64,000 bases of DNA from Nocardioides halotolerans DSM 19273 (GTDB taxonomy: Bacteria > Actinomycetota > Actinomycetes > Propionibacteriales > Nocardioidaceae). How positions within the stretch are numbered: the first letter of the stretch is position 1; every line of letters starts with the position of its first letter. The stretch spans positions 1-64,000 of the forward strand of contig NZ_AUGT01000022.1 of the NCBI RefSeq assembly GCF_000422805.1. The letters are read 5' to 3'. Both the position numbers and the translations under genes were made by a program. Below, in pieces: positions 1-8,433 of this stretch. Below the pieces are notes generated by a model. The model had not been told where the DNA came from and searched no databases. It saw only the letters and a program-made list of their open reading frames with translations.

Positions 1-66
1 ACCGACGACGAGGGTCGCTAGCGCCTGTCGCGAAACCTCCGCAGGGAGGGCACTCGGCCCGCCCAC

Positions 67-89
67 CGCTGGTCGAGCTTGTCGAGACC
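67..89. repeat. Short dispersed repeat (TGGTCGAGC family), copy 1
   Basis: A 23-bp element reading CGCTGGTCGAGCTTGTCGAGACC in the otherwise empty stretch at the left edge. Its reverse complement recurs at 28669-28691 with 20 of 23 positions identical. The unit is partly self-complementary (TCGA arms), as expected for a REP-like extragenic element. Confidence 0.6.
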
Positions 90-145
90 TCCGCAGCGGT
101 GGCACCCGCTGGACCGAGGTCGGTTGCGTCCCAGCCCCGGCGTAC

Positions 146-220
146 GAGGTTTCGAGACGGTCGCTGCGCGACCTCCCCAACCACCGACGGCGAGGGTCGC
201 TGCGCGACCTCCTCAACCAC
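146..220. repeat. Tandem REP-like element
   Basis: Two 26-bp copies sharing GGTCGCTGCGCGACCTCC lie at 159-184 and 195-220 and differ at one base. Each contains the hairpin GGTCG-CTGCG-CGACC. The second copy runs into the last codons of the leftward gene and supplies its TGA stop (213-215). The rest of 1-212 holds only more fragments of the same motif (for example around 10-40); I see no gene there. Confidence 0.65.
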
Positions 221-1286
221 TGGGACGCGCGACGCCGTCCAGCGCCTGACTGAGGTCGGCCCAGAGGTCCTCGACGTCCTCGACGCCGACGGAGAGCCGC
301 ACCAGCCCCTCGGGGATGGTCGCGGGCTCGGACTTCCAGCGCCGACGCCGCTCGAACGACGATTCGACGCCGCCGAGGCTGGTGGCGTGCACCCACAGGG
401 CCGTCGAGCGGACCAGCAGGTCGGCCTGGTCGGCGGTGGGCAGCACGATCGAGACCATCCCGCCCAGGCCGGGGTAGCGGACCTCGGTGAGGAGCGGGTG
501 GTCGGCGAGCCGACGGGCGAGCTCGGCGGCGTTCGCCTGCGCGCGCTCGACCCGCAGGTGCAGGGTCCGCAGCCCGCGCAGCGCGAGCCAGGCCTCGAAC
601 GGTCCCGGCGTGTTCCCCTGCACGTCGCGCCGGCCCTTGAGGACGGTCGCGAGCTCCTCGTCGCGCGTGACGACCGCCCCGAGCTGGACGTCGCTGTGGC
701 CGGCGAGGTACTTCGTCGCGGAGTGCAGCACCAGGTCGGCGCCGAGGTCGAGCGGCTTCTGCAGCAGCGGCGTGAGGAACGTGTTGTCGACGACCACCCG
801 GGCGCCGGCGTCGTGCGCGGCCGCGATGATCGCGGGAGCGTCCGCCACCTCGAGGGCGGGGTTGGTGGGCGACTCGAACCACACCAGCGCTGCGTCCTCG
901 CACGCCGCGACCACGGCGTCGGTGTCGGTGAGGTCGACGAGCGTGGTGCTGAGCCGGCCGCGCAGCTCGAGGTCGCCGAGCGAGACCAGCGTGCCGTTGT
1001 AGGAGTGCCGCGGCACGACCACCTTGTCGCCGAGCGCGACCAGGTCGAGGAGGCTGGTGACCGCGGCCATGCCCGAGGCGTAGGCCAGGCAGCGCCCGCC
1101 CTCTAGGGCCCCCAGCGCGTCCTCGAACGCGGTCCACGTCGGGTTGCCGTAGCGGCCGTACTCGAGGTCGCCGCCCGCGACGTACGTCGACGCCATCGTG
1201 ATCGGCCCGTTCAGCGGCTGGTCGGGCTCGTGCGGCGGGCGGCCGGCGTGGACGGCGGTGGTCGCGGGTCGGAGCGGCTCGGCCAT
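213..1286 (-). CDS. Cys/Met-metabolism PLP-dependent enzyme (cystathionine gamma-synthase/lyase family)
   Basis: Fold-type I PLP enzyme of the trans-sulfuration family, about 357 aa (family usually 380-400). The Schiff-base lysine is K192 in SATKYLAGHSD, with the PLP-ring aspartate at D167 (VVVDNTF) and the GMAA phosphate-binding loop near 72-75. The region between RYPG and GGMVS is shortened. ATG 1286 is preferred to the upstream GTG 1295 because a minus-strand TAGGGT sits exactly 7 nt before it, implying a leaderless mRNA. It is divergent from murF and shares its promoter. The sequence does not tell gamma-synthase from gamma-lyase or methionine gamma-lyase. The C-terminus ends inside a REP-like repeat. 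Confidence 0.85.
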   Translation of the reverse strand: MAEPLRPATTAVHAGRPPHEPDQPLNGPITMASTYVAGGDLEYGRYGNPTWTAFEDALGALEGGRCLAYASGMAAVTSLLDLVALGDKVVVPRHSYNGTLVSLGDLELRGRLSTTLVDLTDTDAVVAACEDAALVWFESPTNPALEVADAPAIIAAAHDAGARVVVDNTFLTPLLQKPLDLGADLVLHSATKYLAGHSDVQLGAVVTRDEELATVLKGRRDVQGNTPGPFEAWLALRGLRTLHLRVERAQANAAELARRLADHPLLTEVRYPGLGGMVSIVLPTADQADLLVRSTALWVHATSLGGVESSFERRRRWKSEPATIPEGLVRLSVGVEDVEDLWADLSQALDGVARPSG

Positions 1287-1291
1287 GTCGT

Positions 1292-1305
1292 CCACCCTAG
1301 GGTGG
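1292..1305. promoter_or_regulatory. Palindromic divergent -10 box for two leaderless genes
   Basis: The 14-bp perfect palindrome CCACCCTAGGGTGG contains TAGGGT on the plus strand (1298-1303), 6 nt before murF GTG 1310. It also contains TAGGGT on the minus strand (1299-1294), 7 nt before ATG 1286. The two hexamers overlap by TA. Both gaps match leaderless initiation. Confidence 0.6.
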
Positions 1306-1309
1306 CCGG

Positions 1310-2683
1310 GTGATCGCGCTGCCGCTCGAGGACGTCGCCGAGATCGTCGGCGGCCGGGTCGACGGCGAGGCCGAGGGCGTCGTGGTGACGGGGCCGGTGG
1401 TGATCGACGGCCGCGAGGCCGGTCCGGGCAGCCTCTTCGTCGCCTTCGTCGGTGAGCACGTCGACGGGCACGAGCACGCCGGCCAGGCGGCCGGGCGCGG
1501 CGCCGTCGCCGTCCTCGGCACCCGGGCCACCGAGCTGCCGACGGTCGTGGTCGACGACCCGCAGGCTGCGCTCCAGCGGCTCGCCGCCCACGTCGTGGCG
1601 CAGGTGCGCGACCAGGGACTGACGGTGCTCGCGCTGACGGGGTCGCAGGGCAAGACGTCGACCAAGGACCTGCTGGCCGCCGTGCTCGCCGAGGCGGGGC
1701 CGACGGTGGCCACCTTCGGGTCGTTCAACAACGAGCTCGGCATGCCGTTGACCGCGCTGCGGGTGGAGCCCGGCACGCGGTTCCTCGTCCTGGAGATGGG
1801 CGCCCGCGGGCGCGGGCACCTCACCGCGCTCACCGACGTCGTCGCGCCCGACATCTCGATCGTGCTCAACGTCGGCACGGCCCACCTCGGCGAGTTCGGC
1901 TCGCGCGAGGCGATCGCCGAGGCCAAGGGCGAGCTGGTCGCGGCGCTGCGACCGGATGGTGTCGCCGTGCTCAACGCCGACGACGAGCGGGTCGTCGCGA
2001 TGGCGGAGCTGGCGCCCGGGCGGGTGCAGACCTTCGGGACCGCCCCGGAGGCCGAGGTCCGGCTCGAGGGCCTCACGCTCGACCGGCTCGGCCGGCCGTC
2101 GTTCACCCTGGTGGCGGGCGGGGAGGGCGCCGAGGTGACGCTGCAGCTCGTTGGCGCGCACCAGGCGATGAACGCCGCGGCGGCCACCGCGGCCGCGCTC
2201 GCCGCGGGGATGACCATGGAGCAGGTGACCGCTGCGCTGGCCGGCGTCACGTCCCTCTCGAAGTGGCGGATGGAGCTCTCCGAGCTCGACAGCGGTGTCG
2301 TGCTGCTCAACGACTCCTACAACGCCAACCCCGAGTCGATGCGGGCGGCCATCGACGCGCTCGCCTCGATCGGTGCCGACCCCGCCGTGCGCCGTACGGT
2401 CGCGGTGCTGGGGGAGATGCTCGAGCTCGGCGCCGACAGCGGGTCGAGCCACCGCGAGCTCGGTGCGTACGCCGCCGAGCACGTCGACCAGCTCCTCGTG
2501 GTGGGCGCCGGCGCCCGCGGCATCCACGACGGCGGCGTCGACGCCGGTGGGTCGTGCGCCTTCGTCGACGACAACGCCGCGGCGGTCACCTGGCTCCGCG
2601 AGCAGCTGGGCGAGGGTGACGCAGTTCTCGTCAAGGCGTCCCGCGGAGCGCGCCTCGACGAGGTGGCCGCCGCGCTTCAGTAG
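1310..2683 (+). CDS. murF: UDP-N-acetylmuramoyl-tripeptide--D-alanyl-D-alanine ligase
   Basis: Mur ligase adding D-Ala-D-Ala to the UDP-MurNAc-tripeptide in the cytoplasm, the last soluble step before lipid I. The 457-aa protein has the N-terminal MurF domain (about 1-100), the central ATPase with P-loop [12 protein letters not shown] (K115) and the [11 protein letters not shown] motif of the C-terminal junction (about 335-345). Length is normal for MurF. The GTG start fits a leaderless transcript from the TAGGGT ending at 1303. Only 11 nt separate it from ddl, which makes its D-Ala-D-Ala substrate. No other mur genes are adjacent, so this is a split-off murF-ddl pair rather than the dcw cluster. 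Confidence 0.95.
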   Translation: MIALPLEDVAEIVGGRVDGEAEGVVVTGPVVIDGREAGPGSLFVAFVGEHVDGHEHAGQAAGRGAVAVLGTRATELPTVVVDDPQAALQRLAAHVVAQVRDQGLTVLALTGSQGKTSTKDLLAAVLAEAGPTVATFGSFNNELGMPLTALRVEPGTRFLVLEMGARGRGHLTALTDVVAPDISIVLNVGTAHLGEFGSREAIAEAKGELVAALRPDGVAVLNADDERVVAMAELAPGRVQTFGTAPEAEVRLEGLTLDRLGRPSFTLVAGGEGAEVTLQLVGAHQAMNAAAATAAALAAGMTMEQVTAALAGVTSLSKWRMELSELDSGVVLLNDSYNANPESMRAAIDALASIGADPAVRRTVAVLGEMLELGADSGSSHRELGAYAAEHVDQLLVVGAGARGIHDGGVDAGGSCAFVDDNAAAVTWLREQLGEGDAVLVKASRGARLDEVAAALQ

Positions 2684-2686
2684 GGT
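2681..2686 (+). promoter_or_regulatory. Candidate -10 for a leaderless ddl transcript
   Basis: TAGGGT, whose TAG is also the murF stop codon, ends 8 nt before the ddl ATG at 2695. It would let ddl be transcribed independently of murF without a leader. Confidence 0.5.
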
Positions 2687-2694
2687 CGTACCCC

Positions 2695-3807
<1,113 letters not shown>

Positions 3808-3813
<6 letters not shown>

Positions 3814-3962
3814 ATACCCCCGCGAGCTTCGGCCCCCAGTCCGTGGCGCCAGCTTCGCGGCGCCTGGCTCGCTGGCGCTCGCTGCGGCGCAGGCGCCACG
3901 GCCCGCAGGCCGATCGCGGGGCGCCTCGCTGCGCTCGGAACTACCGGGTCGCTTCGCTCCCA
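3808..3962. repeat. Dispersed intergenic repeat, copy A (interrupted)
   Basis: Block 1 (3808-3836) starts at the ddl CGCTGA stop and matches 42953-42981 at 28 of 29 bases. Block 2 (3916-3962) matches 42988-43034 at 44 of 47 bases. In copy A the blocks are separated by 79 bp of GC-rich, self-complementary sequence (GGCGCC repeats); in copy B the gap is only 6 bp. No coding sequence is seen between 3814 and 4006. Confidence 0.8.
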
Positions 3963-4006
3963 TCATGGGGGTCGAGGTCACGCCTCGGCTGGCACCGCCG
4001 TCGGTC

Positions 4007-4978
4007 CTAGTCGGGCGGCCCGGCGACGATCGCCCGGCGCAGCAGGTCGCGGGCGACCTCGCCGAGCGACGTACCGCTCAGCGTGCAGGCGAAGGGGAAC
4101 ACCGAGGTCTCGGTGGTGCCGGGGGTGATCGCGGTCTCGAGGACGACGAAGGAGCCGTCGGGGCCGACGATGAAGTCGGAGCGGGAGACGTCGCGGAGGC
4201 CGAGCGTGCGGTGGGCCTGGCGGGCGACCTCGCCGAGGCGGGCGATCTGTTGCTCGGGGAGGTCGGGCCGCTCGAGGGAGACGAACTCGGCGGTGTAGCG
4301 GGCCGAGAAGTCGAACTCGTGGCCGCGTTCGTACTCGATGGCGACCGGCTCGAGCGAGGTGAGCCCGTCGTCGGTCTCGAGCACGATCACCGAGACGTCG
4401 ACGCCGTCGTGGAACCGCTCGACGAGGGCGTCCTCGCAGTAGGCGTAGGTGCCGACCAGGGCCGAGGGGAGGGCCGCGAGCCCGTCGACGCCGGCGACGC
4501 CGAGGGCGGAGCCGCCGCGGGTGGGCTTGACCACCACGCGGGTGCCGAGGCGGTGCATGACGTGCTCCATCAGCGCTGCCGCACCGATGTCGCGGAAGGT
4601 CTGTGCCGACAGCCCGACGGAGTCGGGCACCGGGATGCCGTCGCGCCGCAGCAGCTCGCGGGCGGTGGCCTTGTCGTAGGCGAGGCGGCACGCGCGGCTG
4701 CGGGAGCCCACGAACGGCATCCCGATCAGCTCGAGGAGGGTCTGGATCTCGCCGTCCTCGCCGAACTGCCCGTGCAGCGCCGGGAGCACGGCGACCACCT
4801 TGTCGCGCTCGAGGGTGTGCAACAGGTTGCGGTCGAAGTCGTAGGCGTGCACCTCGACGCCCAGCGCACCGAGCTCGCGGACCAGGTTGCGGCCGCTGGC
4901 GAGGGAGACGTCGCGCTCGTGGCTCAGCCCGCCCGCGATGACCGCGACCGGGCCGGTGAGCTCCTCGGCACTCGACAT
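4007..4978 (-). CDS. D-alanine--D-alanine ligase-like ATP-grasp protein (divergent paralogue)
   Basis: A second Ddl-family protein, 323 aa (ddl here is 372). It keeps the N-terminal GGLSHERDVSL motif (17-27), LHGQFGEDGEIQ (69-79), the ATP loop KPTRGGSALGV (K151) and RSDF (D268). The C-terminal metal site reads LETAITPGTTETS (280-292): E281 is kept but the usual Mg-binding Asn is Ala283 and the NTMPG signature is broken. It is convergent with ddl across a repeat. It could be a depsipeptide or other dipeptide ligase, or a degenerate copy. Start ATG 4978 has no convincing ribosome-binding site; a weak GAGGCT sits 7 nt upstream. Confidence 0.8.
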   Translation of the reverse strand: MSSAEELTGPVAVIAGGLSHERDVSLASGRNLVRELGALGVEVHAYDFDRNLLHTLERDKVVAVLPALHGQFGEDGEIQTLLELIGMPFVGSRSRACRLAYDKATARELLRRDGIPVPDSVGLSAQTFRDIGAAALMEHVMHRLGTRVVVKPTRGGSALGVAGVDGLAALPSALVGTYAYCEDALVERFHDGVDVSVIVLETDDGLTSLEPVAIEYERGHEFDFSARYTAEFVSLERPDLPEQQIARLGEVARQAHRTLGLRDVSRSDFIVGPDGSFVVLETAITPGTTETSVFPFACTLSGTSLGEVARDLLRRAIVAGPPD

Positions 4979-5009
4979 GGCGGCAAGCCTCGCACACCGC
5001 CGGGACGCG

Positions 5010-5044
5010 GAGCGCCCCGCACCACGAGGTGGTGCGGGGCGCTC
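5010..5044 (-). terminator. Strong 16-bp hairpin after the Lrp-like gene
   Basis: Perfect 16-bp stem (5010-5025 with 5029-5044) and a 3-nt loop, 20 nt past the stop of the leftward small gene. There is no U-tract, as is common for terminators in GC-rich actinobacteria. Confidence 0.7.
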
Positions 5045-5063
5045 GACGACGCGGTCGGGAACC

Positions 5064-5300
5064 TCAGATGTGGACCACCGGACAGGTGAGCGTGCGGGTG
5101 ATGCCGTCGAGGGTCTGCACCTTCGCGACCACCAGCTTGCCGAGCTCGTCGACGTTGCGGGCCTCGGCGCGCACGATGACGTCGTAGGGGCCGGTGACGT
5201 CCTCGGCCATCGTGACGCCCTTGACCTGGGCGATCGCCGTGGCCACCTCGGCGGCCTTGCCGACGTCGGTCTGGATCAGGATGTAGGCCTGCACCACCAT
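5064..5300 (-). CDS. Lrp/AsnC-type ligand-binding (RAM) domain protein without DNA-binding domain
   Basis: A 78-aa protein consisting only of the beta-alpha-beta-beta-alpha-beta RAM/ACT-like effector domain of Lrp/AsnC regulators (MVVQAYILIQTDVG ... GPYDVIVRAEA ... CPVVHI). The helix-turn-helix is absent. ATG 5300 has a good ribosome-binding site (AGGGAG about 7 nt upstream). Stand-alone RAM proteins are widespread in actinobacteria and archaea. They are thought to sense amino acids or to pair with full-length Lrp proteins; the ligand here is unknown. It is transcribed alone and ends at a strong hairpin. Confidence 0.85.
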   Translation of the reverse strand: MVVQAYILIQTDVGKAAEVATAIAQVKGVTMAEDVTGPYDVIVRAEARNVDELGKLVVAKVQTLDGITRTLTCPVVHI

Positions 5301-5420
5301 CTGCGGATCTCCCTGCTGTGCTCTGGGGTGTGGGGAACCGGGCCAACCTATCGCGAGCCTCTCGCCGGTCATAGGGCACGTCATCGACACGCGGGCCCGC
5401 CGATCTGCTCGAATGAGGTC

Positions 5421-6368
5421 ATGCCCATCCCGCCGGAGGCGACGCTCGGTGACGTCGGGGAGTTCGGGCTGATCGCCGAGCTGGCGCAGCTCTTCCCCCA
5501 GGGCGAGCAGGTGCTGGTCGGCCCCGGCGACGACGCCGCGGTGCTGCGCGTGCGCCAGGGCCACGTCGTGGTCTCGACCGACCTGCTGATCGAGGGTCAG
5601 CACTTCCGCAACGACTGGGCGGAGGCCGCCGACGTCGGCCACCGGGCCGCGGCGCAGAACCTCTCCGACATCAACGCGATGGGCGGCCGGGCGCACTCGC
5701 TGACCATCGGCCTGGGCGCCCCGACCGACCTGCCGGCGCGTTGGGCGCTCGACTTCGCCGCTGGCTTCGCGGCCGAGTGCGACCTCGTCGGCGCGAGCGT
5801 GGTGGGCGGCGACCTGACCCGCTGCGACCAGGTCGTGATCGCCGTGACCGTGATCGGGGCCTGCACCCAGTCGCCCGTGCTCCGCTCCGGCGCCCGGCCC
5901 GGTGACGTCCTCGCGCTCGTGGGTCGGCAGGGGTGGTCGGCCGGCGGTCTGGCCGTCCTCAGCCGCGGGTTCCGCTCACCGCGGGTGCTCGTCGACGCCT
6001 ACCGCCGGCCCAGCCCGCCGTACGACGCCGGCCCGGCCGCCGCCGAGGCCGGCGCGACGTCGATGATCGACGTCTCCGACGGGCTGCTCGCCGACGCCGC
6101 CCATCTCGCCGCGGACTCCGGGGTGGCGATCGACGTCCGCACCGAGGCGCTCGACGTGCCGGAGCCTCTCCACGCGGTGGCCGCGGCCACCGGCGCCGAC
6201 CCGGTCTCGTTCGTCCTCGGCGGCGGCGAGGACCACTCGCTGCTGGCGACGTTCCCCGACGGCGCGGTGCCGGACGGCTGGAGCGTCATCGGCGCGGTCA
6301 GCGCGGGGGAGGGCGTCACCGTCGACGGCGCGGCGTACGACGGGGAGACGGGCTGGACCCACTTCTAG
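5421..6368 (+). CDS. thiL: Thiamine-monophosphate kinase
   Basis: Phosphorylates thiamine monophosphate to thiamine pyrophosphate, the final step of cofactor synthesis. The 315-aa protein has the AIR-synthase-like fold: N-terminal EFGLIAEL, the Mg/ATP site GPGDDAAVL (about 33-41), STDLLIEGQHF, the NLSDINAMGG helix and the C-terminal DVSDGLLAD and GGGEDHSLL motifs. ATG 5421 has GAGG 4 nt upstream. It is convergent with rpmB and shares its terminator. No other thi genes are nearby. Confidence 0.93.
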   Translation: MPIPPEATLGDVGEFGLIAELAQLFPQGEQVLVGPGDDAAVLRVRQGHVVVSTDLLIEGQHFRNDWAEAADVGHRAAAQNLSDINAMGGRAHSLTIGLGAPTDLPARWALDFAAGFAAECDLVGASVVGGDLTRCDQVVIAVTVIGACTQSPVLRSGARPGDVLALVGRQGWSAGGLAVLSRGFRSPRVLVDAYRRPSPPYDAGPAAAEAGATSMIDVSDGLLADAAHLAADSGVAIDVRTEALDVPEPLHAVAAATGADPVSFVLGGGEDHSLLATFPDGAVPDGWSVIGAVSAGEGVTVDGAAYDGETGWTHF

Positions 6369-6390
6369 ACGGCTGCGCAGGAAAGCAAAA

Positions 6391-6422
6391 GCTCGACCGA
6401 GGTGTCGGAACCTCGGTCGAGC
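6391..6422. terminator. Bidirectional terminator between thiL and rpmB
   Basis: Perfect 12-bp stem GCTCGACCGAGG (6391-6402) and its complement (6411-6422) with an 8-nt loop. On the minus strand it is followed by TTTTGC, giving rpmB an almost classical intrinsic terminator. Confidence 0.8.
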
Positions 6423-6443
6423 CTGGTGGGACGTGCTGCGTGT

Positions 6444-6629
6444 CTAGCGGGTCACCTTCCCGGCCTTGATGCAGCCGGTGCAGACGTTGAGGCGCTTCGG
6501 CGTGCCGTTGATGGTCGCGCGGACCCGCTGGATGTTGGGGTCGAAGCGACGCTTGGTGATCTTGCGCGACCACGGCCGGTTGTTGCCGAAGCCGGGCTTC
6601 TTGGCGCAGATGTCACAGACGGCGGCCAC
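6444..6629 (-). CDS. rpmB: 50S ribosomal protein L28
   Basis: L28 of the large subunit, 61 aa, starting at GTG 6629 with AGGAG about 7 nt upstream. It carries two cysteine pairs (VCDIC near the N-terminus, VCTGC near the C-terminus), so it is the zinc-binding C+ form. Many actinobacteria also carry a zinc-independent paralogue elsewhere under Zur control; none is in this window. It sits alone, facing thiL, with its own promoter at 6694-6723. Confidence 0.95.
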   Translation of the reverse strand: MAAVCDICAKKPGFGNNRPWSRKITKRRFDPNIQRVRATINGTPKRLNVCTGCIKAGKVTR

Positions 6630-6693
6630 AATGAGCTCCTGGAGAATGGTGTGCGATGCGTTCGTGGGTGCCCGGCGTGCGGGCAACCGAAGA

Positions 6694-6723
6694 AGAATAT
6701 CCGACCCGGACGCTCCCGCCCAA
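6694..6723 (-). promoter_or_regulatory. rpmB promoter
   Basis: On the minus strand TTGGGC (6723-6718), an 18-nt spacer and TATTCT (6699-6694) resemble a housekeeping sigma-factor promoter. It predicts a 5' UTR of roughly 55-60 nt before GTG 6629. Confidence 0.55.
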
Positions 6724-6764
6724 ACCGCGGACCGGTCCTGAGGCCAGGGCCGCCAGGCAGGCTC

Positions 6765-6770
6765 TAGTGT
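6765..6770 (+). promoter_or_regulatory. -10 box for a leaderless DAK2-family gene
   Basis: TAGTGT ends 7 nt before the GTG start at 6778, and no Shine-Dalgarno sequence is present. Confidence 0.5.
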
Positions 6771-6777
6771 CGCCCCC

Positions 6778-8418
6778 GTGAGCGAACCGGGCACCGTCGG
6801 GAGCGGCATCGAGCTCGCGACCGTGCTCGGCTTCATCGACATCGCGGTCGACGCCCTCGCCGGCGCGCGCGAGGAGATCGACGCGCTCAACGTCTACCCG
6901 GTGCCCGACGGCGACACCGGCACGAACATGTACCTCACGATGGCCGCCGCCCGCGACGCGGTCCGCGACAAGGCCGCGAGCGGCGGGGCCGACCGGACCG
7001 GGCTCTTCGAGGCGTTCACGCGCGGGGCCCTGCTGGGTGCGCGCGGCAACTCGGGCGTGATCCTCAGCGAGATGCTGCGCGCGATCATGCGGCGCATCGC
7101 CGAGGCCCAGTGGGACGAGCGCAACGGCGCGGTCATGGTCGACGCGCTGCGGCAGGCCACGGCGGCGAGCTACGCGGCCGTCGGTACGCCGGTCGAGGGC
7201 ACCATGCTCTCGGTCTGCCGGGCCGCCTCGGAGGCGGCCGCCAGGCTCCTCGAGGCGGAGCCGACGGTCCGCTCGCGCGACGTGCTGACCACGAGCGCGG
7301 CAGCGGCCCGCGAGGCGCTGGCCAGGACACCCGAGCAGCTGAAGGCGCTCCGCGACGCCGGTGTGGTCGACGCCGGCGGCCGCGGCGTCGTGGTGATCCT
7401 CGACGCCGCCGAGACCGCGCTCACCGGCAAGCGCCCGCCGCGGGTCGAGGCGGGGCGCCGGATCCCCCAGCCCATCCCGGCCGAGGGCGACCTCGTGGCG
7501 GGCGGGCCGGCGTACGAGGTGATGTACCTCCTCGACGCGCCTGACGAGGCCATCGGGGTGCTGCGCGGCACCCTCGGCGGGCTGGGTGACTCCCTGGTCG
7601 TCGTCGGCGGCGAGGGGCTCTGGAACGTCCACGTCCACGTCGACGACGTCGGTGCGGCCATCGAGGCCGGCATCGAGGCCGGGCGTCCCCACCGCGTGCG
7701 GGTGACGCACTTCGCCGAGCAGGTCGCGGCCCGCGAGCCGGGGCCCCGCGTCGGCCGGGCCATCGTGGCCGTGGCGGCCGGCCCCGGTCTGGCGGCGCTG
7801 TTCGAGGAGGCGGGGGCCGTCGTGGTCCGCGGCGGGCCCGGCAACCGCCCCTCGACCGGGATGCTGCTCGACGCGATGGTCCGCTCGGGCGCCCAGGAGG
7901 TCGTGGTCCTCCCCAACGACAGCGACTCGGTCCGCGCGGCCCACGTCGCGGCGAGCACCGCGGAGAAGGACCACGACATGCGGGTCGCGGTGATCCCCAC
8001 GACCGCGCAGGTGCAGGGTCTCGCCGCGCTCGCCGTCCACGAGCCGGGCCGGACCTTCGACCAGGACGTCCTCGAGATGACCGCCACCGCCCGGCACGCG
8101 CGGCAGGGGGCGGTCACGGTGGCGGCCAAGCAGGCCATCACGATGGCCGGCCCCTGTGAGCCCGGCGACGTGCTCGGCGCGATCGGGGGCGACTTCGTCG
8201 TCGTCGGCCACGACCTCACGGACGTCGCCCACGACGTGCTCGGCCGGCTGCTCGGCGGTGGCGGCGAGATGGTCACGCTCGTCTCCGGGGAGGACGACGC
8301 GGACGGTGCTCTGGCGCAGGCGTGCGCGGCGTGGCTCGAGGAGGAGCACCCCGCTGTCGACGTCGTGGTGTACGACGGTGGGCAGGAGCGCTACCCGCTC
8401 CTCGTCGCCGTCGAGTAG
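6778..8418 (+). CDS. DAK2 domain protein (FakA/YloV-like fatty-acid kinase family)
   Basis: 546-aa protein with an N-terminal DAK2/DhaL kinase domain. NVYPVPDGDTGTNM (about 40-53) is the Mg-ADP-binding aspartate motif, and GARGNSGVILSEML follows at about 83-96. The C-terminal half matches the FakA scaffold that works with DegV-family fatty-acid-binding FakB partners. In Firmicutes FakA phosphorylates exogenous fatty acids; that role here is by homology. No FakB/DegV gene is in the window. It lies 15 nt upstream of recG, a frequent pairing in Gram-positives, and probably forms an operon with recG-rsmD-coaD. Confidence 0.85.
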   Translation: MSEPGTVGSGIELATVLGFIDIAVDALAGAREEIDALNVYPVPDGDTGTNMYLTMAAARDAVRDKAASGGADRTGLFEAFTRGALLGARGNSGVILSEMLRAIMRRIAEAQWDERNGAVMVDALRQATAASYAAVGTPVEGTMLSVCRAASEAAARLLEAEPTVRSRDVLTTSAAAAREALARTPEQLKALRDAGVVDAGGRGVVVILDAAETALTGKRPPRVEAGRRIPQPIPAEGDLVAGGPAYEVMYLLDAPDEAIGVLRGTLGGLGDSLVVVGGEGLWNVHVHVDDVGAAIEAGIEAGRPHRVRVTHFAEQVAAREPGPRVGRAIVAVAAGPGLAALFEEAGAVVVRGGPGNRPSTGMLLDAMVRSGAQEVVVLPNDSDSVRAAHVAASTAEKDHDMRVAVIPTTAQVQGLAALAVHEPGRTFDQDVLEMTATARHARQGAVTVAAKQAITMAGPCEPGDVLGAIGGDFVVVGHDLTDVAHDVLGRLLGGGGEMVTLVSGEDDADGALAQACAAWLEEEHPAVDVVVYDGGQERYPLLVAVE

Positions 8419-8433
8419 GAAGGGAGCGGTCCG

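Noticed and set aside
99..1106. A 335-codon plus-strand frame over the REP region and the Cys/Met enzyme
   Set aside because: It reads through REP repeats and the antisense of a PLP enzyme with an intact active site.
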